From contig JBCDJG010000044.1 of NCBI GenBank assembly GCA_038748065.1, positions 1 to 41,584 of the forward strand: a DNA stretch of 41,584 nucleotides, written 5' to 3'. The DNA comes from JBCDJG01 sp038748065. Lineage in GTDB: Bacteria; Pseudomonadota; Gammaproteobacteria; Pseudomonadales; Halieaceae. The notes under the pieces were generated by a model. That model was not told the DNA's origin. It was given only the letters and a program-made list of their open reading frames with translations, and ran no database searches. Within the stretch, counting starts at the first letter, position 1, and the number at the start of each line of letters is the position of its first letter. Position numbers and translations under genes: made by a program. Below are positions 24,457-31,828 of the stretch, in pieces.

Positions 24457-26784
24457 TTAAAAGGCGCCGCGGCTGGCAACGCCAATGGCGCGAATGACCT
24501 CCAGCCGACGCAGCACGTCACGGATCTCAAGCGCCATGTCTTTGCGCTCATCGCGCAGTTTGTCAGGTCCGCTATCAGTCAGCTTGCGATGCTGCAGCGT
24601 TTGAAAGCCATTTTTGAACAGCTGCTTGCCAATAGAAGACTCACTGCTGATACGGCGCTGCAGATAGGCCTGGCGGCCCAACTTCAGGGCCTGCTCTACA
24701 CAATCATCCCGCTCGAGGGATTCCCAGGGTTCCTTGCTGGCCAGTACATCGGCGACTACCACGTAGGCTTCAGCATAGGTCAATAAGGCAACATGCGACA
24801 CCAGTGGCACCATCGTGGTGAGTATCTGCATAAAGCCTTCCGCGCCCCGGCCGACCAGGTTTTCCCAGTCCTGGTTGTAGCGACACAGTTCGTCGCGAAT
24901 CTGTTGGTGAAACTCCTCGCTCGGTGAGTAGAAAAACTCGAACTTGAACAGGTCTCGCAGCGCGTCCACCTCGGACCAGAAGACTTGCAGCGCGTCATCG
25001 CCTGCGCCCTCGCTGGCTTTGATCAACGCGAGCTCAATAATCGCCTTGTTGACGAAAAAATGAATAATTGTGTTTCGATAGTAGCTGGCAACTGGATGCT
25101 GCTCAGGGGCGATGCCGTAGACGGTTTCGGGGCCCTCGTCGTAACGCGTTACGATACCCTCGTTGATCATGATGCCGAGCAAGCCATCCATCTGCTCGGC
25201 ATAGGCGCGCTCAAAATCTGGCGATATGCGTAACTGGCGATCCTCTGCCCAGGCCAGCAGCGTCGTTAAATCCTCGATGACTTCAGCCTCCGTCAGTGCG
25301 CGCGGGGCGGCCCCAAGGAGGCACATAGTAACGAGAGATGGAAAAGTGATCGGCGTTACCCGGTTGGCCTCAACGGCCACCTCAAAAGCGATCTTCGACA
25401 GGGCCAGGGAGTCCTTGGGGTCTGGCGCCTGTTCCAGGACCACAGGCTCACCGATATCCATGTAAACCTTGCCCATGGGCCGCGCCAGGCTGCGCACGTA
25501 GCCGATGAACCACTTCAGCGATTCAGGACCTTTGCCGCGGCCGGTCTGTTCGGTGGCGTACTCCTCAACGTCACGGATCAGGTCATAGCTGATTGAGATG
25601 GGCACAATGTGGATACTGCGAGCATCGGTTGCGTGGCAGGCTTCCAACACATACTTCAGCAGTCCATAGCGGGGTGGCATGAGCTTACCCATGCGCGAGC
25701 GCGTACCTTCGAAGGCCCAGTTCATGGGGAAGCGCTTCTCCATCAAATAGCCGATGTAGTGGCGCAGGGTCAGCTTGTAGACCTCGTTATCCTGGAAGGA
25801 GCGTTTGATGAAAATACCACCCGAGCGGTGCACGAGAGTGCCGAGGCCCGGGAAATTCAGATTGGCACCGCCAAACATGTGAGGCATCGGGAAGTCGTGC
25901 TCATAGAGCACTTTTGGCACGACCATACCGTCCAGGTAGGTCTTGTGGGTCCACAGCAGTATGGAGGGATGATCTCTTACCACATTGCGCAGATTCTCGA
26001 CGGCGGTTTCATCGACGATGATTTTTTTCTCATAGCCAAGCCCCAGACAGAAACCGCAAAAGCGAGCCCAGACGTCAAGCCAGAACATGCTGGGCACCGA
26101 GATCATCTCGTTCATGTACTTGCCGGCTTCTTTCAACAGCGCGGCCTTGGATGTACCGCTGTCGTCGGCCAGCTCTTGCAACGCCTCGTTGTAGCTGCGA
26201 TTGGTGCGCAAGCTTTCAGCCACGAAGCGCGGCACCTTGTAGCGGCCGCCTTGCAAGCGTCGCTCGCGAATATCGAGCACGACCGCAGCCTGGCGCGCGG
26301 CGAATTTACAGAAGGAACGCGTTTCAACGGCACTGTCGCGATTGTACTTGCGCTCGTACCTGGCGCGCAGGTTGGCGAGACTGTCGGGTTTACCGGTAAT
26401 CAGGTGAACGCGCTGGGGGTCTTTTTCCAGCACCTTGCGTCCTGCGTGTTCGCCGGGGTGGCGGGCGTCCCCGAGGATGAGGTCGCGCACACGGGGGCCG
26501 GAGTTAATGACATCCTCACTGGGCATCCACGCCACACGCAGCGGGGCGAACAGCGTCTCCGGCGGCAGGGTCAGGGTCTTGACTAGCTCTGTAGTGTCGA
26601 TGCCCTTGCGATCGTCGCTCAAGTCAAGGTGCACCTGTTGACACTCGCGTCCGCTGGCATGCTGCTCGATCCAGTCGCGAATGAGTTGCAGCGATAGATC
26701 GTTGTGGGCATCAATGATGAACAGCACGCCCGGCCCGGCCGGCTCTGGCCAGGGGCTCTGTTCAACGTTGGCGGGCTGGTTCAC
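24457..26784 (-). CDS. plsB: glycerol-3-phosphate 1-O-acyltransferase, PlsB-like
   Basis: Membrane-associated acyltransferase that acylates position 1 of glycerol 3-phosphate. 775 residues, close to PlsB (about 800). The four acyltransferase motifs are intact: H280-KTYL-D285, GGIFIKRSF (322-330), FEGTRSRMGK (358-367) and HIVPISISYD. The N-terminal 150 residues form the less conserved PlsB-specific region. The start is GTG 26784, overlapping the upstream fusion gene by 4 bases (GTGA). Organisms may carry more than one PlsB, so this could be a second copy; the symbol is by family. Confidence 0.9.
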   Translation of the reverse strand: MNQPANVEQSPWPEPAGPGVLFIIDAHNDLSLQLIRDWIEQHASGRECQQVHLDLSDDRKGIDTTELVKTLTLPPETLFAPLRVAWMPSEDVINSGPRVRDLILGDARHPGEHAGRKVLEKDPQRVHLITGKPDSLANLRARYERKYNRDSAVETRSFCKFAARQAAVVLDIRERRLQGGRYKVPRFVAESLRTNRSYNEALQELADDSGTSKAALLKEAGKYMNEMISVPSMFWLDVWARFCGFCLGLGYEKKIIVDETAVENLRNVVRDHPSILLWTHKTYLDGMVVPKVLYEHDFPMPHMFGGANLNFPGLGTLVHRSGGIFIKRSFQDNEVYKLTLRHYIGYLMEKRFPMNWAFEGTRSRMGKLMPPRYGLLKYVLEACHATDARSIHIVPISISYDLIRDVEEYATEQTGRGKGPESLKWFIGYVRSLARPMGKVYMDIGEPVVLEQAPDPKDSLALSKIAFEVAVEANRVTPITFPSLVTMCLLGAAPRALTEAEVIEDLTTLLAWAEDRQLRISPDFERAYAEQMDGLLGIMINEGIVTRYDEGPETVYGIAPEQHPVASYYRNTIIHFFVNKAIIELALIKASEGAGDDALQVFWSEVDALRDLFKFEFFYSPSEEFHQQIRDELCRYNQDWENLVGRGAEGFMQILTTMVPLVSHVALLTYAEAYVVVADVLASKEPWESLERDDCVEQALKLGRQAYLQRRISSESSIGKQLFKNGFQTLQHRKLTDSGPDKLRDERKDMALEIRDVLRRLEVIRAIGVASRGAF

Positions 26785-28460
26785 TCAGCCTTGGTCCTTG
26801 CGTTGCCACGAGCGTTTTTGGGCTGTACTTTCGCAGGTCCTCCTCGACCCGTCCTGCGCTGGGCTTTCGGACGCGCCTTGGCCTGTGTTTTATTTCGGGG
26901 CCTTTGCTTTGCGCTGGTTTGTGTCCGTGCCTTGGCTTTGGTCTGGGCTTTGGTCTGGGCTTTGGTCTTGGTTTTAGCCTTGGCTTTGGTCTTGGTTTTG
27001 CGCCTGGGCTTTTTGGGTGAGTCCTCTTCCTCGTCCTGGCCCAGGGTGCGCAGGAACATATTGCGCACGTCCCGGACATGATCGTTTATGGTTTCACGTT
27101 GCCAGCGGCTGGTGTCGACGGGCGGTAGCACCTGCACGTCGACGGTTGCCGAGCGAAAGACGAAGTCGCCCTTGGGCGCCACGTCCAGTGCGTTGCGAAT
27201 GACGATGGGCACTATAGGCACGCCAGCTTGCATGGCGATGTGGAAGGCGCCCTTCTTGAAGGGAGCAAGCTTCGGCGATACGGTGCGGGTGCCCTCGGGA
27301 GCCAGCACAACCGACTTGCCTTCCTTGCGCATAACTTCGATCAAGGGCTCAATCGCTTTTATCGCACTGCGGCCGTCGGCGCGATCGATAAACACCACGC
27401 CGCCCATTTCCAGCACCAGCCCGATCAGCGGGCTTTCCGTCTTGATCTCTTTTTTGCCGATGCCGGCAATGTCGCGTCTGAGCAGCCCGGCGATGATCTG
27501 GAAATCCGCCTTACTCTGGGGGTTGAAAACAAAAACGGCCGGGCGCTCCGACCAGAGATGCTCCTCGCCTTTGACCCTGAGGTTCATGCCGATCAAGGCA
27601 CTCGCTGTGTCAGCAAACAATGAGAAGGAAAAATTTTGGCCGGCCCGTCGCGAGCCTGTCAGCGCCCAGATGGGCAGCCCCGCTGCGAAGGACGTGACGA
27701 GCGAACTGGTCGCGGCAATGGAGCGGATAAACTGGCCCATGGTCGGTCGGCCGCGGCTGCCGAAGCGCGCCACCGGCCAGTTGCGTTCACGGGCAATGCG
27801 ATCCAGCTTGTTGTTGGGGTTGAGCGCGCGAGGTTTGCCAACACGTTCGAGCAGCAACAGGTCGTCCGTGCTGTCGGAGTAAAAGAAGCTATCGTCGAGG
27901 TCTGCGCCTACCAGGCCAGCGAGCTTCTCGGCTGCGTCCACCTTGCCTTGCCCAAAACACGTAGGGCTGACCACGGAGCCGGTAAATCTGCCGTTCTCGA
28001 CCTCCAGCTGGGTGCACATCACGTTTTCAACGCCAAGGTCTGCGGCGGCCGGTTCAACCTGGTAGGGCGTAGCGGACGAAATGATGCCAACCGTGTGACC
28101 CTTGGCGAGGTGCGCATCGACCAGGGCGCGAGACTCGGGATAAATCAGGCGCGCGATCTGCTTACGGTACAGTTCTTCGCCAACGCTGTTGTAGGTGTCC
28201 TCTTGAATGCCACGCATGAACTGGGCACTGACGGTCATCATCGCAGAAAAGCCGAGATTACCCATACCGAAGCTGGCCATGGCTCGGGCCAGAGATACAA
28301 ATTCAGTGGGGGACAGATCGCCGCGGCGTACCTGCTCGCGAATAAAGTGTGTGGCGGAATAACCGGCGATAATGGTGCCGTCGAAATCAAAAACCGCCGC
28401 GACCTCAGGCCCGTCAGGGCTGGCTTCGATGTCCGCTAATAACTCTGCTATGCCAGCCAT
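26781..28460 (-). CDS. HAD-IB phosphatase fused to PlsC-type acyltransferase, with Lys-rich tail
   Basis: 559 residues in three parts. Residues 15-230: HAD-IB hydrolase with DFDGT (25-29), SSAT motif II and DSTDD motif IV, all intact. Residues 285-460: lysophosphatidic-acid acyltransferase fold with FEGTR-type APEGTR (389-392) and PIVPIVI. The catalytic HX4D motif reads N-P314-QSKA-D319, so the His is Pro (codon CCC at 27519-27521). Residues 481-559: a low-complexity basic tail of KT/KA/QT repeats. AAGGAG precedes the ATG. It is first in the glycerolipid operon with plsB and gpsA. The phosphatase may make diacylglycerol or lysolipid; the acyltransferase half may be inactive. Confidence 0.9.
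   Translation of the reverse strand: MAGIAELLADIEASPDGPEVAAVFDFDGTIIAGYSATHFIREQVRRGDLSPTEFVSLARAMASFGMGNLGFSAMMTVSAQFMRGIQEDTYNSVGEELYRKQIARLIYPESRALVDAHLAKGHTVGIISSATPYQVEPAAADLGVENVMCTQLEVENGRFTGSVVSPTCFGQGKVDAAEKLAGLVGADLDDSFFYSDSTDDLLLLERVGKPRALNPNNKLDRIARERNWPVARFGSRGRPTMGQFIRSIAATSSLVTSFAAGLPIWALTGSRRAGQNFSFSLFADTASALIGMNLRVKGEEHLWSERPAVFVFNPQSKADFQIIAGLLRRDIAGIGKKEIKTESPLIGLVLEMGGVVFIDRADGRSAIKAIEPLIEVMRKEGKSVVLAPEGTRTVSPKLAPFKKGAFHIAMQAGVPIVPIVIRNALDVAPKGDFVFRSATVDVQVLPPVDTSRWQRETINDHVRDVRNMFLRTLGQDEEEDSPKKPRRKTKTKAKAKTKTKAQTKAQTKAKARTQTSAKQRPRNKTQAKARPKAQRRTGRGGPAKVQPKNARGNARTKAE
26934..27005. repeat. six imperfect 12-bp tandem repeats coding the Lys-rich tail
   Basis: Unit GGCTTTGGTCTG on the plus strand, six copies in register (26934, 26946, 26958, 26970, 26982, 26994), the first three nearly identical and the others diverged. 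Read on the minus strand each unit adds four residues such as KAQT or KTKA. In-frame copy-number change by slippage is expected. Confidence 0.8.
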
Positions 28461-28498
28461 CTAATCTCCTTATTCTGTGCCTAAGCATAGACTATCTG

Positions 28499-28888
28499 TC
28501 AGGGCGTCGGGACGGTCAGTGCAAGCCTCAGGTTAGTCTCAACAATGGTGCCCGCTGGCACGTTTATGCTCGAGCCACTGGTCAGGATGGACGCCCCTGC
28601 GCCAACCTTGGCGCCGGTACGAGCACCGCTGCGCCCGTCAATGAGACCGCCGATTGCCGCGGCGCGTGCTGTGCGAGCAACGCTGCGCCCGGCTTCGTTT
28701 TGCGTTTGTGCCTGCAAACCACTGGTGGCGATCTCATAAAGCTGGTCGTCGACCATGATGATGCCGTTGCTGGATCCGACGAAGTCTCCCTCTAGCAGCG
28801 TGCCATCAGCGAGTTCCAGCGTGTCGGCGAAGGTCGCCGATGACAGTAGTGACAGGGCGAGGACCAGGTTGACCAGGAGAATGCGCAT
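28499..28888 (-). CDS. small secreted protein of unknown function
   Basis: 129 residues from ATG 28888, with signal peptide MRILLVNLVLALSLLSSATFA. The mature part starts DTLELADGTLLEGDFVGSSNG, a small beta-rich segment. It continues with a Gly/Ala/Arg-rich stretch (RAAAIGGLIDGRSGARTGAKVG) like glycine-zipper segments of envelope proteins, and ends PAGTIVETNLRLALTVP. A longer frame to 29038 has no support and would run through the terminator hairpin. It follows the candidate structured RNA on the same strand, which could therefore be its leader. Confidence 0.7.
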   Translation of the reverse strand: MRILLVNLVLALSLLSSATFADTLELADGTLLEGDFVGSSNGIIMVDDQLYEIATSGLQAQTQNEAGRSVARTARAAAIGGLIDGRSGARTGAKVGAGASILTSGSSINVPAGTIVETNLRLALTVPTP

Positions 28889-28975
28889 GGTGATCTCGCT
28901 GCGGGTAATTATTAGGCCGCCTATGTTAAGCCAAGACGCGCTTAGCTGCAGCAGTGGTTTGCGGGTACACAGCGC

Positions 28976-29007
28976 AAAAAAAAACGCCACCGCATATGCG
29001 ATGGCGT
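28976..29007 (-). terminator. strong intrinsic terminator reading on the minus strand
   Basis: In the minus-strand transcript ACGCCAUCGCAU pairs with AUGCGGUGGCGU (29007-28984) as a 12-bp helix containing one U-G pair, followed by about nine U residues (28984-28976). On the plus strand the same position is a C-A mismatch and there is no T run after the stem, so the polarity is clear. There is no minus-strand ORF between it and 30341, which implies an RNA that starts in the gap. Confidence 0.85.
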
Positions 29008-29210
29008 ATTTGGGGATAAAGCGTTGTTGTAAGACCAAGTCTTTAAGTCCGGCCCGCTACCGGCCACGTCCCCTTGGCCGCAGGCACCTCTGACTAGTAC
29101 CTGCATGCCTCCCCAAAGGTATGATCGCCTTAACGGCTGGCGTTACCCCATGCGTAACGGCCAACCAGCAACCACAGGAGCAGTATCAGTCAGGGACTTG
29201 GGGTGGGCAA
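28976..29210 (-). ncRNA. candidate structured RNA (independent sRNA or leader of the 28888 gene)
   Basis: This fills most of the 429-base gap 28889-29317, which has no supported ORF. Minus-strand folding by eye: a long-range stem CCAAGUC (29201-29195) with GACUUGG (29041-29035) encloses three hairpins. The first is GGUUGG-C-CGUUAC with GUAACG-CCAGCC, 12 bp around a bulged C. The second is GCAGGUAC with GUGCCUGC. The third is CGGCCA with UGGCCG, with loop AAGGGGACG. Two helices need U-G pairs that become A-C or C-A mismatches on the plus strand, supporting minus polarity. The terminator closes the 3' end. A CCCUGA near the 5' end recalls 6S RNA, but the branched fold does not fit well. Family unknown. 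Confidence 0.5.
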
Positions 29211-29317
29211 GAAATTACGCCATGATATTTTATTATGTCTTTAAATAACCTCTGCTTATATCTGCCGTGCCGGCATGCAGGGTCTACACTTCACAGAAAT
29301 ACCGGGAAGCCAAGTCT

Positions 29318-30379
29318 ATGAATCTGAAGCGTCGCCAGCTACTGAGCTTGTCAGGTGTTGCTGTTGTTGCGCCCGCCCTGGGCGCGTGTGCCGGGGACGG
29401 CCCGACCGTCAGCATTGATCAAAGCTTACCCAATGGGCCTTTTGGCGAGGAAGCCACCGCAGAGGAAGTGACCGCAGGTCTCGATCTCTCGGATCAGGTA
29501 GTGATGGTCACCGGCTGCAATTCTGGCCTTGGTTATGAAACTCTGCGCGTTCTGGCGATGCGCGGGGCTCACGTGATCGGTACAGGCCGCACCCTCGAGA
29601 AAGCCGAAACGGCCTGCGAGAGCGTTAGTGGCAAGACCACGCCTCTGGCTCTGGAGCTGTCGGACTTCCAATCCGTTGTCGATTGCGCGCGGGCGGTTGA
29701 GGCCCTGAATGTAGGCCTCGATGTCGTTATTTGTAACGCGGGCATCAATACCTTTCAGGACATTGCCCTGGTCGACGGCATTGAGAAGATGTTTGTGGTC
29801 AACTTCCTTGGCCACTTCGTGTTGGTCGATAACCTGCTGCCGCTGCTGGCGCAAAGTGACGCCGCTCGCGTCGTCCACGTGGGCAGCCGCTCGGGTTACA
29901 CCCAGGCTCCGGCGGTGGGTATAGATTTCGACAACCTGCGCGGGGAGGGCGTCTATGATGCCCAGGAGGCCTACGGCAGATCCAAGCTCGCCAACGCTCT
30001 ATTTTCGCTTGAGCTTGCAGAGCGTTTGGAGGGTGCAAGCATAACCTCCAATGTGATTCACCCCGGGCTAGTGCACACCAACATCGCGAGAACGGCCCCG
30101 GCAATTGTTCGCCGGGGCTTTGATCTGGTTGGGCCGCTGTTTGCCAAGACGCCGGCCCAGGGTGCTGCGACCCAGGTTTACGCGGCGACGAGCCCTTTCA
30201 TTGCGGGCGTCAGCGGAGCTTACTTTGAGGACTGCAATCCCGTGACCGTATCCGGTGAACACCACATGTTTGACGTCCAGATGGCTGATCAACTGTGGCA
30301 GGTAGCGACCGATATGACGGCGCCCTACCTGCGCCCGACGTCAATCGCTCTTGCGGAACAGCAAGGTCATGCGATCTGA
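29318..30379 (+). CDS. exported short-chain dehydrogenase/reductase (Tat-type signal with lipobox)
   Basis: SDR of the retinol-dehydrogenase-like group, 353 residues from ATG 29318. The N-terminus MNLKRRQLLSLSGV has twin arginines (5-6), and ALGAC gives a lipobox Cys24, so it should be exported folded and lipid-anchored. The core has TGCNSGLGYE cofactor motif, NAGIN, catalytic Ser in VGSRSGY and YGRSK (Tyr/Lys). Most SDRs are cytoplasmic, so an exported one must carry tightly bound NAD(P). GGGAAG lies upstream of this ATG; the longer frame to 29267 is not needed. The AT-rich stretch 29222-29260 probably holds promoters for both strands. Substrate unknown. The 3' end overlaps the convergent gene by 39 bases. 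Confidence 0.85.
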   Translation: MNLKRRQLLSLSGVAVVAPALGACAGDGPTVSIDQSLPNGPFGEEATAEEVTAGLDLSDQVVMVTGCNSGLGYETLRVLAMRGAHVIGTGRTLEKAETACESVSGKTTPLALELSDFQSVVDCARAVEALNVGLDVVICNAGINTFQDIALVDGIEKMFVVNFLGHFVLVDNLLPLLAQSDAARVVHVGSRSGYTQAPAVGIDFDNLRGEGVYDAQEAYGRSKLANALFSLELAERLEGASITSNVIHPGLVHTNIARTAPAIVRRGFDLVGPLFAKTPAQGAATQVYAATSPFIAGVSGAYFEDCNPVTVSGEHHMFDVQMADQLWQVATDMTAPYLRPTSIALAEQQGHAI

Positions 30380-31228
30380 TTCACCAATCGCCAGCATGGC
30401 TGCACGCATTTCAGGGTCGTCGCCACTGCCGTTCAGTGAGGGCGGCAGGCGCCACACGAAATCGTCGGGGCCCGGCTTGTCCTTAGGATTGGCATTGATA
30501 TCGGACGCCGCAACCAGTTCAAAGCCGGCACTTTTGAACATGGCCACCACGGCAGACTCCTTGAGGTAACCTCGACTTCCGTCGGCCTTTTCGTCGCTCT
30601 GCGACTCCGGCAGGCGGTGCTGGACGACACCAACAAAGCCGTCGTCCTTGAGCATGGAACGCACGCCTGCCAAAGCCTGGCTGAGCGTTCCGGCCTGCGA
30701 CTCGAAGCGATTCAGATTATGCAGGGCCCTGATCATCAGAACCCGGTCAACCTGGCCGATGGCTTCTGGATGAACCGTGCTGAAGGTGAAGCCCCTGGCC
30801 TTGATGCCGTTGTCGGTAAAGTTCTTTACCTGGCCGGGAAAGGCCTTGGTGGAAGCGATGCGATCGGCGATCATGTCCTCGTTCATGAAGCTGAATAGAG
30901 GCCACATACGATCGACATAGTTGACCCCGTACAGCGTGCCTGAACTGCCGAGATAGTTAGCGATAATACGGGTATACCAGCCGCCGCCAGGCAAGGCCTC
31001 CGCGACCGTCATGCCCGGCTGAACCTGGAAGAATTCCAGAGTTTGTGCAGGGTGACGATAGGTGTCGCGCGCCTGATCCTCTGCGCTGCGCGTTGTAATG
31101 GCAAGGGTGAGCGGATCGGTCGCTGCCGCTTCAGCGTCGCTTGGAGCTTCGCCGTCCTGTGCCTGTGCCATGCCCATGCAGGCCAGCGTTAACAGTGTCG
31201 CCGCTGTCCAGTGCTGCACTTTACTCAT
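30341..31228 (-). CDS. exported class I SAM-dependent methyltransferase-like protein
   Basis: 295 residues. A cleavable signal (MSKVQHWTAATLLTLACMGMAQA) is followed by a methyltransferase-type Rossmann domain of the predicted-methyltransferase group (COG4798-like). The SAM-site region reads TVAEALPGGGWYTRI, and RVLMIRALHNL lies at motif IV. SAM is not expected in the periplasm, so the exported form is puzzling; it may bind another ligand. AAGGAG lies 6 bases before the ATG. It starts 17 bases after rfaE2, so the two form an operon. The convergent overlap with the SDR gene is 39 bases. Confidence 0.82.
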   Translation of the reverse strand: MSKVQHWTAATLLTLACMGMAQAQDGEAPSDAEAAATDPLTLAITTRSAEDQARDTYRHPAQTLEFFQVQPGMTVAEALPGGGWYTRIIANYLGSSGTLYGVNYVDRMWPLFSFMNEDMIADRIASTKAFPGQVKNFTDNGIKARGFTFSTVHPEAIGQVDRVLMIRALHNLNRFESQAGTLSQALAGVRSMLKDDGFVGVVQHRLPESQSDEKADGSRGYLKESAVVAMFKSAGFELVAASDINANPKDKPGPDDFVWRLPPSLNGSGDDPEMRAAMLAIGESDRMTLLFRKSD

Positions 31229-31245
31229 GTAAGTCTCCTTTTGGT

Positions 31246-31737
31246 TTACAGCGCGCCGCGCTCGCGCAGGGCCTGGCGCAGCGCGGTGGAACTGTGATTT
31301 TTTTCGTCGCCGACAAACTCGATACGGCCGCCGCAGGCTTCAACGGCGAAACGTTCGGGCATCTGCTCGAGGGTGTAATCGGTGCCCTTGGCCTGGATAT
31401 GCGGCCGATAGAGTTCGATCAGAGGCGTGGGCTCTGATGCTTCCAGTGGCACCACATAGTCAACCGCATCGAGTGCGGCGATAACTTCCATGCGTTTTTC
31501 ACAAGGGTTGATGGGCGCTTCCCGTTTCGTATTGGTGCGTATCGACGCCTCGGTGTTAACGGCCATCACCAGGACGTCGCCGAGGGCGCGAGCAGCCTCA
31601 AGGTAGCGAATATGGCCAACGTGAATGAGGTCAAAGCAGCCATTGCCGAAGACAATGGTCTGGCCTCTGTCGCGCAGCCCGTCCAGCACAGGTACGAGGG
31701 CCTTTGGGTCCACGTGAATTTTACTGAAGCTTCTCAT
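31246..31737 (-). CDS. rfaE2: D-glycero-beta-D-manno-heptose 1-phosphate adenylyltransferase
   Basis: Nucleotidyltransferase that makes ADP-heptose for the LPS inner core. 163 residues: the C-terminal half of HldE as a stand-alone protein. Diagnostic motifs are GNGCFDLIHVGHIRYLE (the HxGH signature), VAVNTEASIR, KRMEVIAALDAVDYVV and the C-terminal HSSTALRQ. The kinase half (RfaE1/HldE-N) is not in this window. It diverges from the heptosyltransferase gene at 31829, and the 91-base gap probably holds both promoters (AT-rich around 31793-31801). Confidence 0.93.
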   Translation of the reverse strand: MRSFSKIHVDPKALVPVLDGLRDRGQTIVFGNGCFDLIHVGHIRYLEAARALGDVLVMAVNTEASIRTNTKREAPINPCEKRMEVIAALDAVDYVVPLEASEPTPLIELYRPHIQAKGTDYTLEQMPERFAVEACGGRIEFVGDEKNHSSTALRQALRERGAL

Positions 31738-31828
31738 AGTTCGGCGGCGCGCTAGCTTTCAGGGCGCCCAGTGTAGCGAGGATTCACGGCGGAATATATA
31801 CTCAGCGCCTTGCGCGTCGGGGACCGCC

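Noticed and set aside
25609..26586. 325-residue plus-strand ORF
   Set aside because: Wholly antisense to the plsB-like gene, whose four motifs are intact; shadow of its codon pattern.
27636..28439. 267-residue plus-strand ORF
   Set aside because: Antisense to the HAD domain of the fusion gene; no recognisable motif.
29065..29110. Cobalamin-riboswitch B12-box look-alike (AGTCAG then CCTGC on the minus strand)
   Set aside because: Spacing is off by one and none of the other cobalamin core elements is present; part of the match is a hairpin arm.
28976..29210. 6S RNA (ssrS)
   Set aside because: CCCUGA and size fit, but the fold is a branched set of hairpins, not a rod with a central bubble. 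Kept as unassigned RNA until an Infernal scan is run.
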